Shown piece by piece: positions 6,796-13,331 of a stretch of 13,620 nt of DNA. Both the position numbers and the translations under genes were made by a program. Below the pieces are notes generated by a model, which made no database searches, had not been told where the DNA came from, and was given only the letters and a program-made list of their open reading frames with translations. The DNA is from CAUPWF01 sp964367685. Lineage in GTDB: Bacteria; Bacillota; Clostridia; Lachnospirales; Lachnospiraceae. Each line of letters opens with the position of its first letter. The first letter of the stretch is position 1. The stretch is from contig CAYIYM010000045.1 of assembly GCA_964367685.1 (NCBI GenBank), forward strand, positions 1-13,620, in the 5' to 3' direction.

Positions 6796-9033
6796 TTAAA
6801 CATACTCTTCAATATACTGATTAAATTCCTCTAGTGACATTAGTACTTTTCTTGGCTTCGTACCTTCTTCTTCACCAACCACTCCTGCTTCACATAGTTG
6901 ATCCATGATTCGTGCTGCACGATTAAAGCCAATTTTGAATACTCGCTGTAACATTCCAATAGATGCTTTATCTTTTTCGATAATAAATTTTCCTGCATCT
7001 ACAAAATATGCATCGAGACCGTCATTGCTCCCCGCTGTCCCAGTCGCACCATTACCACCAACACTTGTAGCACTACTACTTACATGTTTTTCTATTTCTT
7101 CGTTATAGGCCACTTCGCCTTGTTGGTCAATTAAGAATTCCACTACTTTTTGAACTTCTTTATCTGAAACGAAAGCTCCTTGAACTCTTGCTGGTTTTGG
7201 ATATCCAGCTGGATAAAATAGCATATCGCCTTTACCAAGCAACTTTTCTGCTCCATTCATATCTATAATAGTTCTTGAGTCAACTCCTGATGAAACTGCA
7301 AAGGCAATTCTCGAAGGCATATTGGCTTTAATTAATCCTGTGATAACATTTACTGATGGTCTCTGGGTTGCTAAAATCAAATGAATCCCTGCGGCTCTAG
7401 CTAATTGAGCCAGACGACAAATAGATTCCTCTACATCTCCCGGTGCCACCATCATCAAATCTGCAAGTTCATCTACAATAACAACAATTTGTGGCATTTT
7501 TGTTGGTTTCGTTTCATCTTCTATATGTTCTATTGTTTTAATTTTTTCATTATACCCTTTTAAATCTCTAACATTATATTCCGCAAATAATTGATAACGC
7601 TTTGTCATTTCTGCTACCGCCCAATGGAGTGCCCCCGCAGCTTTTTTAGGGTCTGTAACCACTGGAATCAGAAGATGTGGTATTCCATTATATACACTGA
7701 GTTCAACAACTTTAGGGTCAATCATTATAAGTTTTACATCCTCTGGATTNNNNNNNNNNNNNNNNNNNNNNNNNNNNNNNNNNNNNNNNNNNNNNNNNNN
7801 NNNNNNNNNNNNNNNNNNNNNNNNNNNNNNNNNNNNNNNNNNNNNNNNNACTCCTTTTTCAGGTTGTAACTCATAACGTGTTACCGAAGGTCCTCTACTA
7901 AAATTAGTAACTTGTACATTCACTCCAAAATTTTGCAATGTCTGTTGTAATTTGATGGCTGTTTCTCTCAATTCACTATCTTTGTTAGCTGATGATTCTT
8001 TGCCTTTTGTTAACAAATCAAGGGATGGAAACTTGTAAGTCCCCTCCGAGTCGATTTGAGTGGATATTGTTTGCTCAATAGACGCTGTTTCTTCTTCAAT
8101 TGCTTGTCTCGACTCAGCAGATTTTCTGATTTTTCTAGGTTTTCTCTCCTCGACTTCTACTATTTCCTGAATCTCTTCCTGACTTTCTTTTTCAATATTC
8201 AAATCCAAAGATTGTTCTTCTGTTTTCGGACAGCTAGTAGCAAATAAATCATCTGCATCTAGTGTAGATGGCGTTAACGTTGTATCAAAGGACACTCCAC
8301 TATCCACTAATCGTTCCATCCTTTTAGCTTTTGGAGCTTCTTGTTCACGTCTTAATTCACGCATTTCCTGCTCTTCATTATAAAGTTTTTCTTCTTCTAA
8401 TCTTCTCTGCTTTGCTATGGCTCTTCTACGATTCACATCATTTTTTGCGCGGACACTCTGAGTCTTAACTGCATATAAGAACGACTTTTCAGATATTAAA
8501 ACTCCTGCACTAATCATTAGCACCAACAATACAATAAAAGTTCCTGCAACACCAATAGCCGGCCCAAGCAACTTAGCAATTCCTCCTGCTACAATTCCCC
8601 CGCCTGTACGATGTTCACTAGAATAAGTGTAATAGGAAAGCAAACTACTTTCTGCATCAAATGAAACTGTCATTAATTGAATTAAAGTGCATAGAGAGAA
8701 TAGAATAACAAATCCTGCAATAGTCTTTCCAACAATTTTTTTATTGTATCTATTTAAGTAGATGAAAATTATACCAATAAAAAGTAGAAGTGGAAATAGA
8801 TATCCTAGTAGGCCAACTAATCCAAAATTTACACTTGAAATAAAATCTCCTACGAAACCTCCAAATCCAAAATTACTTATCATCACTAAGATACATATTG
8901 TCAATAGTACAAGAATGATTAATTCATCCTTCATGGAAACTCCATCTTTTTTTGTATTTGATAAATTGCCTTTACTAGATGACGATTTTTTTTTATTTTT
9001 TTGTGGCGTTTTTTTTGTTGTTTTTCCTGCCAT
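6796..9033 (-). CDS. ftsK: DNA translocase FtsK/SpoIIIE (interrupted by an assembly gap)
   Basis: This is a septum-located, ATP-driven DNA pump that clears chromosomes from the closing division or sporulation septum. From the ATG at 9031-9033 the protein has a basic Lys-rich N-terminus, four predicted membrane helices within about residues 34-180, and a charged linker (about 195-335). The start of the motor domain is seen at SRGPSVTRYELQPEKG. One hundred Ns (7750-7849) replace the next segment. After the gap come IMIDPKVVEL, the Walker B region IVVIVDELADLMM, LARAAGIHLILATQRPSV, and a C-terminal gamma winged-helix domain (FNRAARIMDQLCEAGVVG) that reads KOPS/SRS-type orientation signals. GGAGG at 9039-9043 lies five bases before the ATG. 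A TTG at 9043-9045 opens the frame slightly earlier but overlaps this site and is unlikely. The Walker A lysine is not visible and should lie in the gap. Both flanks share one frame, so I treat the gene as intact rather than broken. Confidence 0.93.
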   Translation of the reverse strand: MAGKTTKKTPQKNKKKSSSSKGNLSNTKKDGVSMKDELIILVLLTICILVMISNFGFGGFVGDFISSVNFGLVGLLGYLFPLLLFIGIIFIYLNRYNKKIVGKTIAGFVILFSLCTLIQLMTVSFDAESSLLSYYTYSSEHRTGGGIVAGGIAKLLGPAIGVAGTFIVLLVLMISAGVLISEKSFLYAVKTQSVRAKNDVNRRRAIAKQRRLEEEKLYNEEQEMRELRREQEAPKAKRMERLVDSGVSFDTTLTPSTLDADDLFATSCPKTEEQSLDLNIEKESQEEIQEIVEVEERKPRKIRKSAESRQAIEEETASIEQTISTQIDSEGTYKFPSLDLLTKGKESSANKDSELRETAIKLQQTLQNFGVNVQVTNFSRGPSVTRYELQPEKGXXXXXXXXXXXXXXXXXXXXXXXXXXXXXXXXXXNPEDVKLIMIDPKVVELSVYNGIPHLLIPVVTDPKKAAGALHWAVAEMTKRYQLFAEYNVRDLKGYNEKIKTIEHIEDETKPTKMPQIVVIVDELADLMMVAPGDVEESICRLAQLARAAGIHLILATQRPSVNVITGLIKANMPSRIAFAVSSGVDSRTIIDMNGAEKLLGKGDMLFYPAGYPKPARVQGAFVSDKEVQKVVEFLIDQQGEVAYNEEIEKHVSSSATSVGGNGATGTAGSNDGLDAYFVDAGKFIIEKDKASIGMLQRVFKIGFNRAARIMDQLCEAGVVGEEEGTKPRKVLMSLEEFNQYIEEYV
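7750..7849. other. Run of 100 Ns: scaffold gap inside ftsK
   Basis: Exactly 100 Ns occur here, the conventional placeholder for a gap of unknown size. Comparison with the known SpoIIIE layout suggests that about 110 residues belong between YELQPEKG and PEDVKLIMIDPK, whereas the Ns allow only about 33. The true missing sequence is therefore probably near 340 bases and includes the Walker A motif. Confidence 0.95.
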
Positions 9034-9067
9034 TACTTCCTCCAAATATTTCTAATCATAATTAAAA

Positions 9068-9096
9068 ATTATAACATTAATGAGAAATTGTGTCAT
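9068..9096 (-). promoter_or_regulatory. Predicted promoter for ftsK and the downstream fhs-folD genes
   Basis: On the minus strand ATGACA (9091-9096) is followed after 17 bases by a perfect TATAAT (9068-9073). TGT immediately upstream of the -10 gives an extended TGn element. This is one of the best sigma-A promoter matches in the window and lies about 35 bases before the ftsK ATG. No other clear promoter was found before fhs, folD or the zinc-ribbon gene, which are spaced by 15 bases or less or overlap, so they are probably transcribed from here. Confidence 0.65.
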
Positions 9097-9119
9097 TCTT
9101 TTTTTACTTAACTTTCTGC

Positions 9120-9148
9120 TTTACATATTCTTTTCGCAATGATACAAT
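9120..9148 (+). promoter_or_regulatory. Predicted promoter for csoR-copA
   Basis: TTTACA (9120-9125) and TACAAT (9143-9148) are separated by 17 bases and each matches five of six consensus positions. Transcription would begin near 9155, directly before the G/C-rich operator palindrome and about 30 bases before the csoR start codon. The promoter is divergent from that of ftsK, whose -35 box lies 24 bases away. Confidence 0.65.
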
Positions 9149-9157
9149 TTACATAAC

Positions 9158-9170
9158 ACCCCCCAGGGGT
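9158..9170 (+). promoter_or_regulatory. Predicted CsoR operator
   Basis: The arms ACCCC (9158-9162) and GGGGT (9166-9170) form an inverted repeat around CCA. It is strikingly G/C-rich within AT-rich DNA. CsoR-family repressors bind G-tract palindromes of this kind. The site sits around the start of transcription, between the -10 box and the csoR ribosome binding site, where bound apo-repressor would block transcription. Copper autoregulation of csoR-copA is inferred from this position and the encoded regulator. Confidence 0.7.
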
Positions 9171-9185
9171 CTAAAGGAGGTCATT

Positions 9186-9446
9186 ATGAAGGATAGAAAA
9201 CAAGTAGTTAAATTACTCAAAACTGCACGTGGTCAAATAGACGGCATCCTAAAAATGTTAGATGAAGATCGATATTGCATTGATATTATTAATCAGATTA
9301 TGGCAGCAGAAGGAATGTTAAATGCAGCAAATCGTAAAATGATTAGTGATCATTTAAAAGGATGTGTTAACAGTGCCGAATCTCCTGAAGAGCGAGATTT
9401 GAAAATTGATGAACTTATTGTAGTCATGTCAAAAATTATAAAGTAG
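9186..9446 (+). CDS. csoR: CsoR-family copper-sensing transcriptional repressor
   Basis: CsoR is a small all-helical repressor that binds its operator without copper and releases it when Cu(I) binds. The 86-residue protein shows the family pattern, with GQIDGILKMLDEDRYCIDII near the start. The three Cu(I) ligands C31, H56 and C60 have spacing 25 and 4, as in characterised CsoR proteins. The histidine argues against the persulfide sensor CstR, which keeps only the two cysteines. The RcnR/FrmR-type N-terminal histidine is also absent. The ATG at 9186 has AAGGAGG (9174-9180) five bases upstream. The open frame extends back to 9090, but that part covers the promoter and operator and is not coding. 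The stop codon overlaps the copA ribosome binding site, so the pair is coupled. Copper as the metal is supported by the adjacent copA. Confidence 0.93.
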   Translation: MKDRKQVVKLLKTARGQIDGILKMLDEDRYCIDIINQIMAAEGMLNAANRKMISDHLKGCVNSAESPEERDLKIDELIVVMSKIIK

Positions 9447-9456
9447 GTGAATTGAA

Positions 9457-11940
9457 ATGAAATATGAATTTAAGATTACAGGAATGACTTGTTCGGCTTG
9501 CTCATCTAGAGTCGAAAAAGTAATAGAAAAATTAGAATGTACCTCGCAAGTATCAGTAAATCTTCTGACCAATTCTATGACCGTTGTTATAGAACCGCCA
9601 TGCACGACTGATCTAGTAATTGACTCTATCGTGAATGCAGGTTATGGTGCTTCATTGTTAGATACGAAAAATCAGCAACCTTCAGACACTGCGTCTGATT
9701 TGGTAGCAGATCATACCCATTCAATGCGTAATAGAATGTTTTTTTCAATTATATTTTTAATACCACTCATGTACATCTCTATGGGCGGTATGATGGGTGC
9801 ACCTCTTCCATCTTTTTTAAGTGGACATAAGGGTGCTGCCTCGTATGCATTTATTCAATTTTTATTAGCAATCCCAATTATCTTTTTGAATAGAAGTTAT
9901 TTTATTAATGGATTCAAATCTCTTTTGCATCGTTCCCCTAATATGGATAGCCTGATTGCAGTCGGGTCAGGTGCTGCTTTGGTATATGGTGTTTTTGCAC
10001 TGTTTCGTATACAGTACGGCATGGGCATAGGGGATATGAGTCTAGTAGATCAATATCACATGGATTTATATTTCGAAGCTTCTGCTACAATATTAGCTTT
10101 GATTACCGTTGGAAAATATTTAGAGAGTCGAAGTAAATCTAAGACCACAGATGCAATTACAGCGCTACTTGATTTAGCCCCAAAACAGGCAACGATTCTA
10201 AAAGATGGAAAGGAAGAAACGGTTCCTGTTGAATCTGTGATTCTTGGAGACAAGGTGCTTGTAAGATCAGGTATGTCTATCCCTGTTGACGGAGTAATTA
10301 TTGAAGGAAGTGGCTCTGTTGACCAATCTTCTATCACCGGCGAGAGTATTCCAGTATATAAGCAACAAAATGACACCGTCATTGCAAGTACAATTAATAA
10401 AAATGGGTATTTTGTATTTGAAGCTACAAGAGTTGGAGAAGATACCACATTTGCCCAGATTATCGAATTGGTAAAACAGGCATCTGCTTCTAAGGCGCCA
10501 ATTGCCAAAATGGCTGATAAAATTGCTGGTATTTTCGTACCGGTTGTTATGACTATTGCTGCCATTACCTTTTTTTCTTGGTTGTTCCTTGGTTATGGAT
10601 TTGAAATGGCGCTTTCTAGTGCTATTACAGTTCTCGTTATATCTTGCCCGTGTGCACTTGGGCTTGCGACCCCAGTATCTATTATGGTTGGAACTGGTAA
10701 GGGCGCCGAGAATAAAATACTAATCAAATCCGGTGAAGCTTTGGAAACACTTCACAATGTTTCGACTGTTATATTAGATAAGACAGGAACCTTGACCCTT
10801 GGAAAACCAACAGTAACGGATCTTCATCTTCAAAATATCAAAGAAAATATTTTTCTAGATTATGTTTATAGCATTGAGCATCTAAGTGAACATCCCTTAT
10901 CCTTTGCCATTGTAGAATATAGTAAAGAAAAATCAGCAACTCTTTATAACGTAACAGATTTTAATTCTATAGAAGGACAGGGTGTAACTGGTACATGTGA
11001 AGACAAAGAAATTGTAGTAGGAAATCAACTATTGTTTCACAATAAAAAAATTGATATTTCCAATTTTTCATCCACACTTTTTTCGCTTGCTAGTGAAGGA
11101 AAAACGCCACTCCTTGTTGGAATTGATGGCATCTGTGTTGGAATCATTGCTGTTAGTGATCCGTTAAAAGAGACGAGTTATGAAAGTATCCAAGCACTTA
11201 AGAAATTAAATATTCAGGTAGTGATGCTTACTGGTGACAATGCCACTACTGCTCAAACTATAGCAAATTCCTTACATATAGATGAGGTAATATCCGATGT
11301 TCTTCCAGGTGAAAAGGAAGAGGTTGTTAGACGTTTTCAAAATAACAACTCTATTGTTGCAATGGTAGGTGATGGCGTAAATGACTCTCCAGCACTTGTC
11401 CGTGCCGATGTTGGAATAGCGATTGGCGCTGGTACAGATATTGCAATAGAAAGCGCTGATATTGTGCTGATCCAAAGCGACTTATTGGATGTTGTAAATG
11501 CAATTTCACTAAGTAAGGCAACAATTACAAATATCAAACAAAATTTATTCTGGGCATTTTTCTATAATTGCATAGGAATTCCTTTAGCAGCTGGACTACT
11601 CTATATCCCATTTGGCATGAGATTAACACCAGATTTTGCTGCCCTAGCTATGAGCTTATCTAGTATATTTGTTGTAACAAATGCATTGCGCTTACGAAAT
11701 TTTAAAATGAATACAAAAACAGAAAATGTAAAAGAAAGGAGTAAACTAATGGAATTAAAAATTGAAGGAATGATGTGTCAACACTGTGTGAAGCATGTTA
11801 CTGATGCATTAAACGGCTTAAATGGCGTAACAAATGTTGTTGTAAACTTAGAAGATAAGAATGCAACATTCACAGCTACTGATGATTTATTACCAATTAT
11901 TAGAGACACAATTATAGCTGCAGGATATCAAGTATTATAG
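9457..11940 (+). CDS. copA: Cu+-exporting P1B-type ATPase CopA with a C-terminal CopZ-like domain
   Basis: This ATP-driven pump in the cytoplasmic membrane expels Cu(I). The 827 residues begin with one heavy-metal-associated domain (GMTCSAC; C12, C15). Membrane helices follow, then the actuator motif TGES (294-297), the membrane CPC metal site (397-399) and phosphorylation motif DKTGT (441-445). The nucleotide-domain HP dipeptide is at 479-480 and GDGVND at 638-643. YN (703-704) and MSLSS (732-736) in the last helices complete the Cu(I) site of the P1B-1 subgroup, so copper or silver is the expected substrate. After the last helix a short polar linker leads to a second HMA domain from residue 765 (GMMCQHC; C774, C777), which is atypical because bacterial CopA usually keeps these domains N-terminal. 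The ATG follows AGGTGA (9445-9450), which overlaps the csoR stop, ten bases on. The cassette ends at a hairpin. Confidence 0.96.
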   Translation: MKYEFKITGMTCSACSSRVEKVIEKLECTSQVSVNLLTNSMTVVIEPPCTTDLVIDSIVNAGYGASLLDTKNQQPSDTASDLVADHTHSMRNRMFFSIIFLIPLMYISMGGMMGAPLPSFLSGHKGAASYAFIQFLLAIPIIFLNRSYFINGFKSLLHRSPNMDSLIAVGSGAALVYGVFALFRIQYGMGIGDMSLVDQYHMDLYFEASATILALITVGKYLESRSKSKTTDAITALLDLAPKQATILKDGKEETVPVESVILGDKVLVRSGMSIPVDGVIIEGSGSVDQSSITGESIPVYKQQNDTVIASTINKNGYFVFEATRVGEDTTFAQIIELVKQASASKAPIAKMADKIAGIFVPVVMTIAAITFFSWLFLGYGFEMALSSAITVLVISCPCALGLATPVSIMVGTGKGAENKILIKSGEALETLHNVSTVILDKTGTLTLGKPTVTDLHLQNIKENIFLDYVYSIEHLSEHPLSFAIVEYSKEKSATLYNVTDFNSIEGQGVTGTCEDKEIVVGNQLLFHNKKIDISNFSSTLFSLASEGKTPLLVGIDGICVGIIAVSDPLKETSYESIQALKKLNIQVVMLTGDNATTAQTIANSLHIDEVISDVLPGEKEEVVRRFQNNNSIVAMVGDGVNDSPALVRADVGIAIGAGTDIAIESADIVLIQSDLLDVVNAISLSKATITNIKQNLFWAFFYNCIGIPLAAGLLYIPFGMRLTPDFAALAMSLSSIFVVTNALRLRNFKMNTKTENVKERSKLMELKIEGMMCQHCVKHVTDALNGLNGVTNVVVNLEDKNATFTATDDLLPIIRDTIIAAGYQVL
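11735..11741 (+). promoter_or_regulatory. Internal ribosome binding site in the copA linker
   Basis: AAAGGAG lies within the copA reading frame, seven bases before an in-frame ATG at 11749-11751. Its strength and spacing equal those of true gene starts in this window. It encodes part of the polar linker KERSKL between the ATPase and the C-terminal HMA domain. It may be a relic of a separate copZ gene or a working internal start. Confidence 0.6.
11749..11940 (+). CDS. copZ: Possible free copper chaperone CopZ made by internal initiation within copA
   Basis: Translation from the ATG at 11749 would give 63 residues, MELKIEGMMCQHC onward, in the same frame as copA and sharing its stop codon. This is a complete HMA fold by pattern: a first strand, the CxxC copper loop (C10, C13 of the short product), KHVTDALNGLNGV, and a last segment ending AAGYQVL. 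The length is close to that of free CopZ chaperones, which are usually about 65-70 residues. A good Shine-Dalgarno sequence lies seven bases upstream. In related bacteria copZ is commonly a separate gene next to copA. Whether the short form is made cannot be decided from sequence. The alternative is that the domain exists only as the C-terminus of CopA. Confidence 0.45.
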   Translation: MELKIEGMMCQHCVKHVTDALNGLNGVTNVVVNLEDKNATFTATDDLLPIIRDTIIAAGYQVL

Positions 11941-11956
11941 AACTACATCAATAAAT

Positions 11957-11998
11957 ATAAATGGAGTAATGGCTCATATGATCCATTACTCCATTTAT
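11957..11998. terminator. Bidirectional hairpin between copA and the convergent ammonia-lyase gene
   Basis: A perfect 16-bp inverted repeat (11957-11972 with 11983-11998) encloses a ten-base loop. It starts 17 bases after the copA stop and ends 22 bases after the stop of the convergent gene on the other strand. Its position suits a shared terminator. Neither side has a proper run of T: the minus side reads ATTTATTGATG and the plus side GTTATAGG. Termination may therefore be weak, or the structure may instead protect mRNA 3' ends. Confidence 0.65.
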
Positions 11999-12019
11999 GT
12001 TATAGGCTTAGAGCTCTAT

Positions 12020-13240
12020 TTAAATACAAGGATATATTCCCTCATTCACTATCTCTTTGTAATGTTCAGGGTCTGTATCTCCTTCCGTATTAATCACAAG
12101 TATAACCGAGTTGCTATCAATCATCAATTCATCTTTTAACTCATTTAATCTACTATCACTTGCGATAAGATGTGCTATCCCTGCTGTAACTGCTCCTGAT
12201 TCTCCTGAAACAATTCTCAAATCATTATCTTTGGGGTTTGCTAATAGCCTCATTCCATGCGCAGCTATAAAATCTGGGCATTTCAAATAAAAGTGTGCAT
12301 AATCCCTCAAAATAGGCCAGGCTGCGGAACACGGTTCACCACAGTTTAGGCCTGCCATAATTGTTTCATTAATCCCTTCCACATAATGCTCAGTTCCATC
12401 ATTCGCCTCTGCCGACTTATAGATACATGCCACATTATAAGGTTCCACAATCGTAATAATTGGTGTTTTCTGCTTATATATATCTGCAAAGGAACCTGTT
12501 AAACTACCTGCCATAGCTCCCACACCGGCTTGTAGAAATATGTGTGTTGGCTCTATCTCATTCATTTCCTTTATTTGTTCTAATATCTCATGGACAATAG
12601 TTGCATATCCTTGCATGATCCATTTTGGAATTTCTTCATATGCTTCAAATGAAGTATCTTGAACTAATATCTTGTTTTCATCGGTGCATAAACTAGAGGC
12701 ATATCTCACAGCATCATCATAAGATAACTCTGTGATTTCCACATAGGAATTGCCAACATCTCGTATTGCCTGTGCTCTTACCGTTGATGAACCTTTTGGC
12801 ATATAAACTTGCGATTTACATCCCAATTCATTGGCTGCCCAAGCTACACCCTTTCCGTGATTCCCATCTGTTGCAGTTACAAATGTAATCCCTTTCAATT
12901 TTTCATATATTTCTGGAGATTTCAAGTCCGAAAAACATACATTCGATAAATCAACTCCTACTTTATTGCACACGATTTTTGCCATTGAGTACACTCCCCC
13001 AAGACCTTTGAATGCATTTAAGCCAAATCTCTTAGATTCGTCTTTTACAAGAAATCCAGATATATGAACATCTTCTGCTAGTTGTCTCAAAGAAATCAAG
13101 GGTGTCTTTTCGTAATTGTCCAAGGTTTCATGAAATGACTTTGCTTTTTTTGTTTCATCCAATGTAATAAATTTTGGTAGTGTTTCTTTGTATTGATAAT
13201 GATTTTTAATATACTTTATTCCTAATTGATTTTCACCCAT
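12020..13240 (-). CDS. dpaL: Diaminopropionate ammonia-lyase
   Basis: This fold-type II pyridoxal-phosphate enzyme (DpaL, formerly YgeX) degrades 2,3-diaminopropionate to pyruvate and two ammonia in the cytoplasm. The 406 residues are close to the family length of about 400. The cofactor lysine should be K78 in RFGLNAFKGLGG. D125 in ATDGNHGKG corresponds to the second catalytic residue that lets the family act on both isomers. The phosphate-binding glycine loop AGVGAMAG is at 238-245, and SGESGAVTAG is at 345-354. The ATG at 13238-13240 has AGGAG (13255-13259) 14 bases upstream, which is long, but no alternative start codon lies between. It stands alone: none of the catabolic partners often seen with it is in view. 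A threonine dehydratase or other family member is less likely given the N-terminal signature. Confidence 0.92.
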   Translation of the reverse strand: MGENQLGIKYIKNHYQYKETLPKFITLDETKKAKSFHETLDNYEKTPLISLRQLAEDVHISGFLVKDESKRFGLNAFKGLGGVYSMAKIVCNKVGVDLSNVCFSDLKSPEIYEKLKGITFVTATDGNHGKGVAWAANELGCKSQVYMPKGSSTVRAQAIRDVGNSYVEITELSYDDAVRYASSLCTDENKILVQDTSFEAYEEIPKWIMQGYATIVHEILEQIKEMNEIEPTHIFLQAGVGAMAGSLTGSFADIYKQKTPIITIVEPYNVACIYKSAEANDGTEHYVEGINETIMAGLNCGEPCSAAWPILRDYAHFYLKCPDFIAAHGMRLLANPKDNDLRIVSGESGAVTAGIAHLIASDSRLNELKDELMIDSNSVILVINTEGDTDPEHYKEIVNEGIYPCI

Positions 13241-13303
13241 ATGATGTCTCTTTCTCCTCTCGACTACTACGCAACTTTAATTTAACTATATACCTTTTAT
13301 TAT

Positions 13304-13331
13304 AGTATACTATTTAATGTAGGAATAGCAA
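13304..13331 (-). promoter_or_regulatory. Tentative promoter for dpaL
   Basis: On the minus strand TTGCTA (13326-13331) and TATACT (13304-13309) are separated by 16 bases; an overlapping TATAAT (13299-13304) is a better -10 but lacks a -35 at proper distance. The -35 lies inside the end of the upstream gene. The 69-base gap between the genes leaves room for independent transcription, but readthrough is also possible. Confidence 0.35.

Noticed and set aside
9034..9045. Upstream TTG start for ftsK
   Set aside because: The TTG overlaps the GGAGG that serves the ATG at 9033, so it cannot use that site; no other ribosome binding site precedes it.
9090..9185. Longer csoR reading frame starting at 9090
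   Set aside because: It would translate through the -35, -10 and operator; CsoR homologues begin near MKDRKQVVK and a strong ribosome binding site precedes 9186.
10056..10565. 169-codon open frame antisense to copA
   Set aside because: The copA frame here holds TGES and other catalytic motifs, and the opposite frame has no family resemblance or ribosome binding site.
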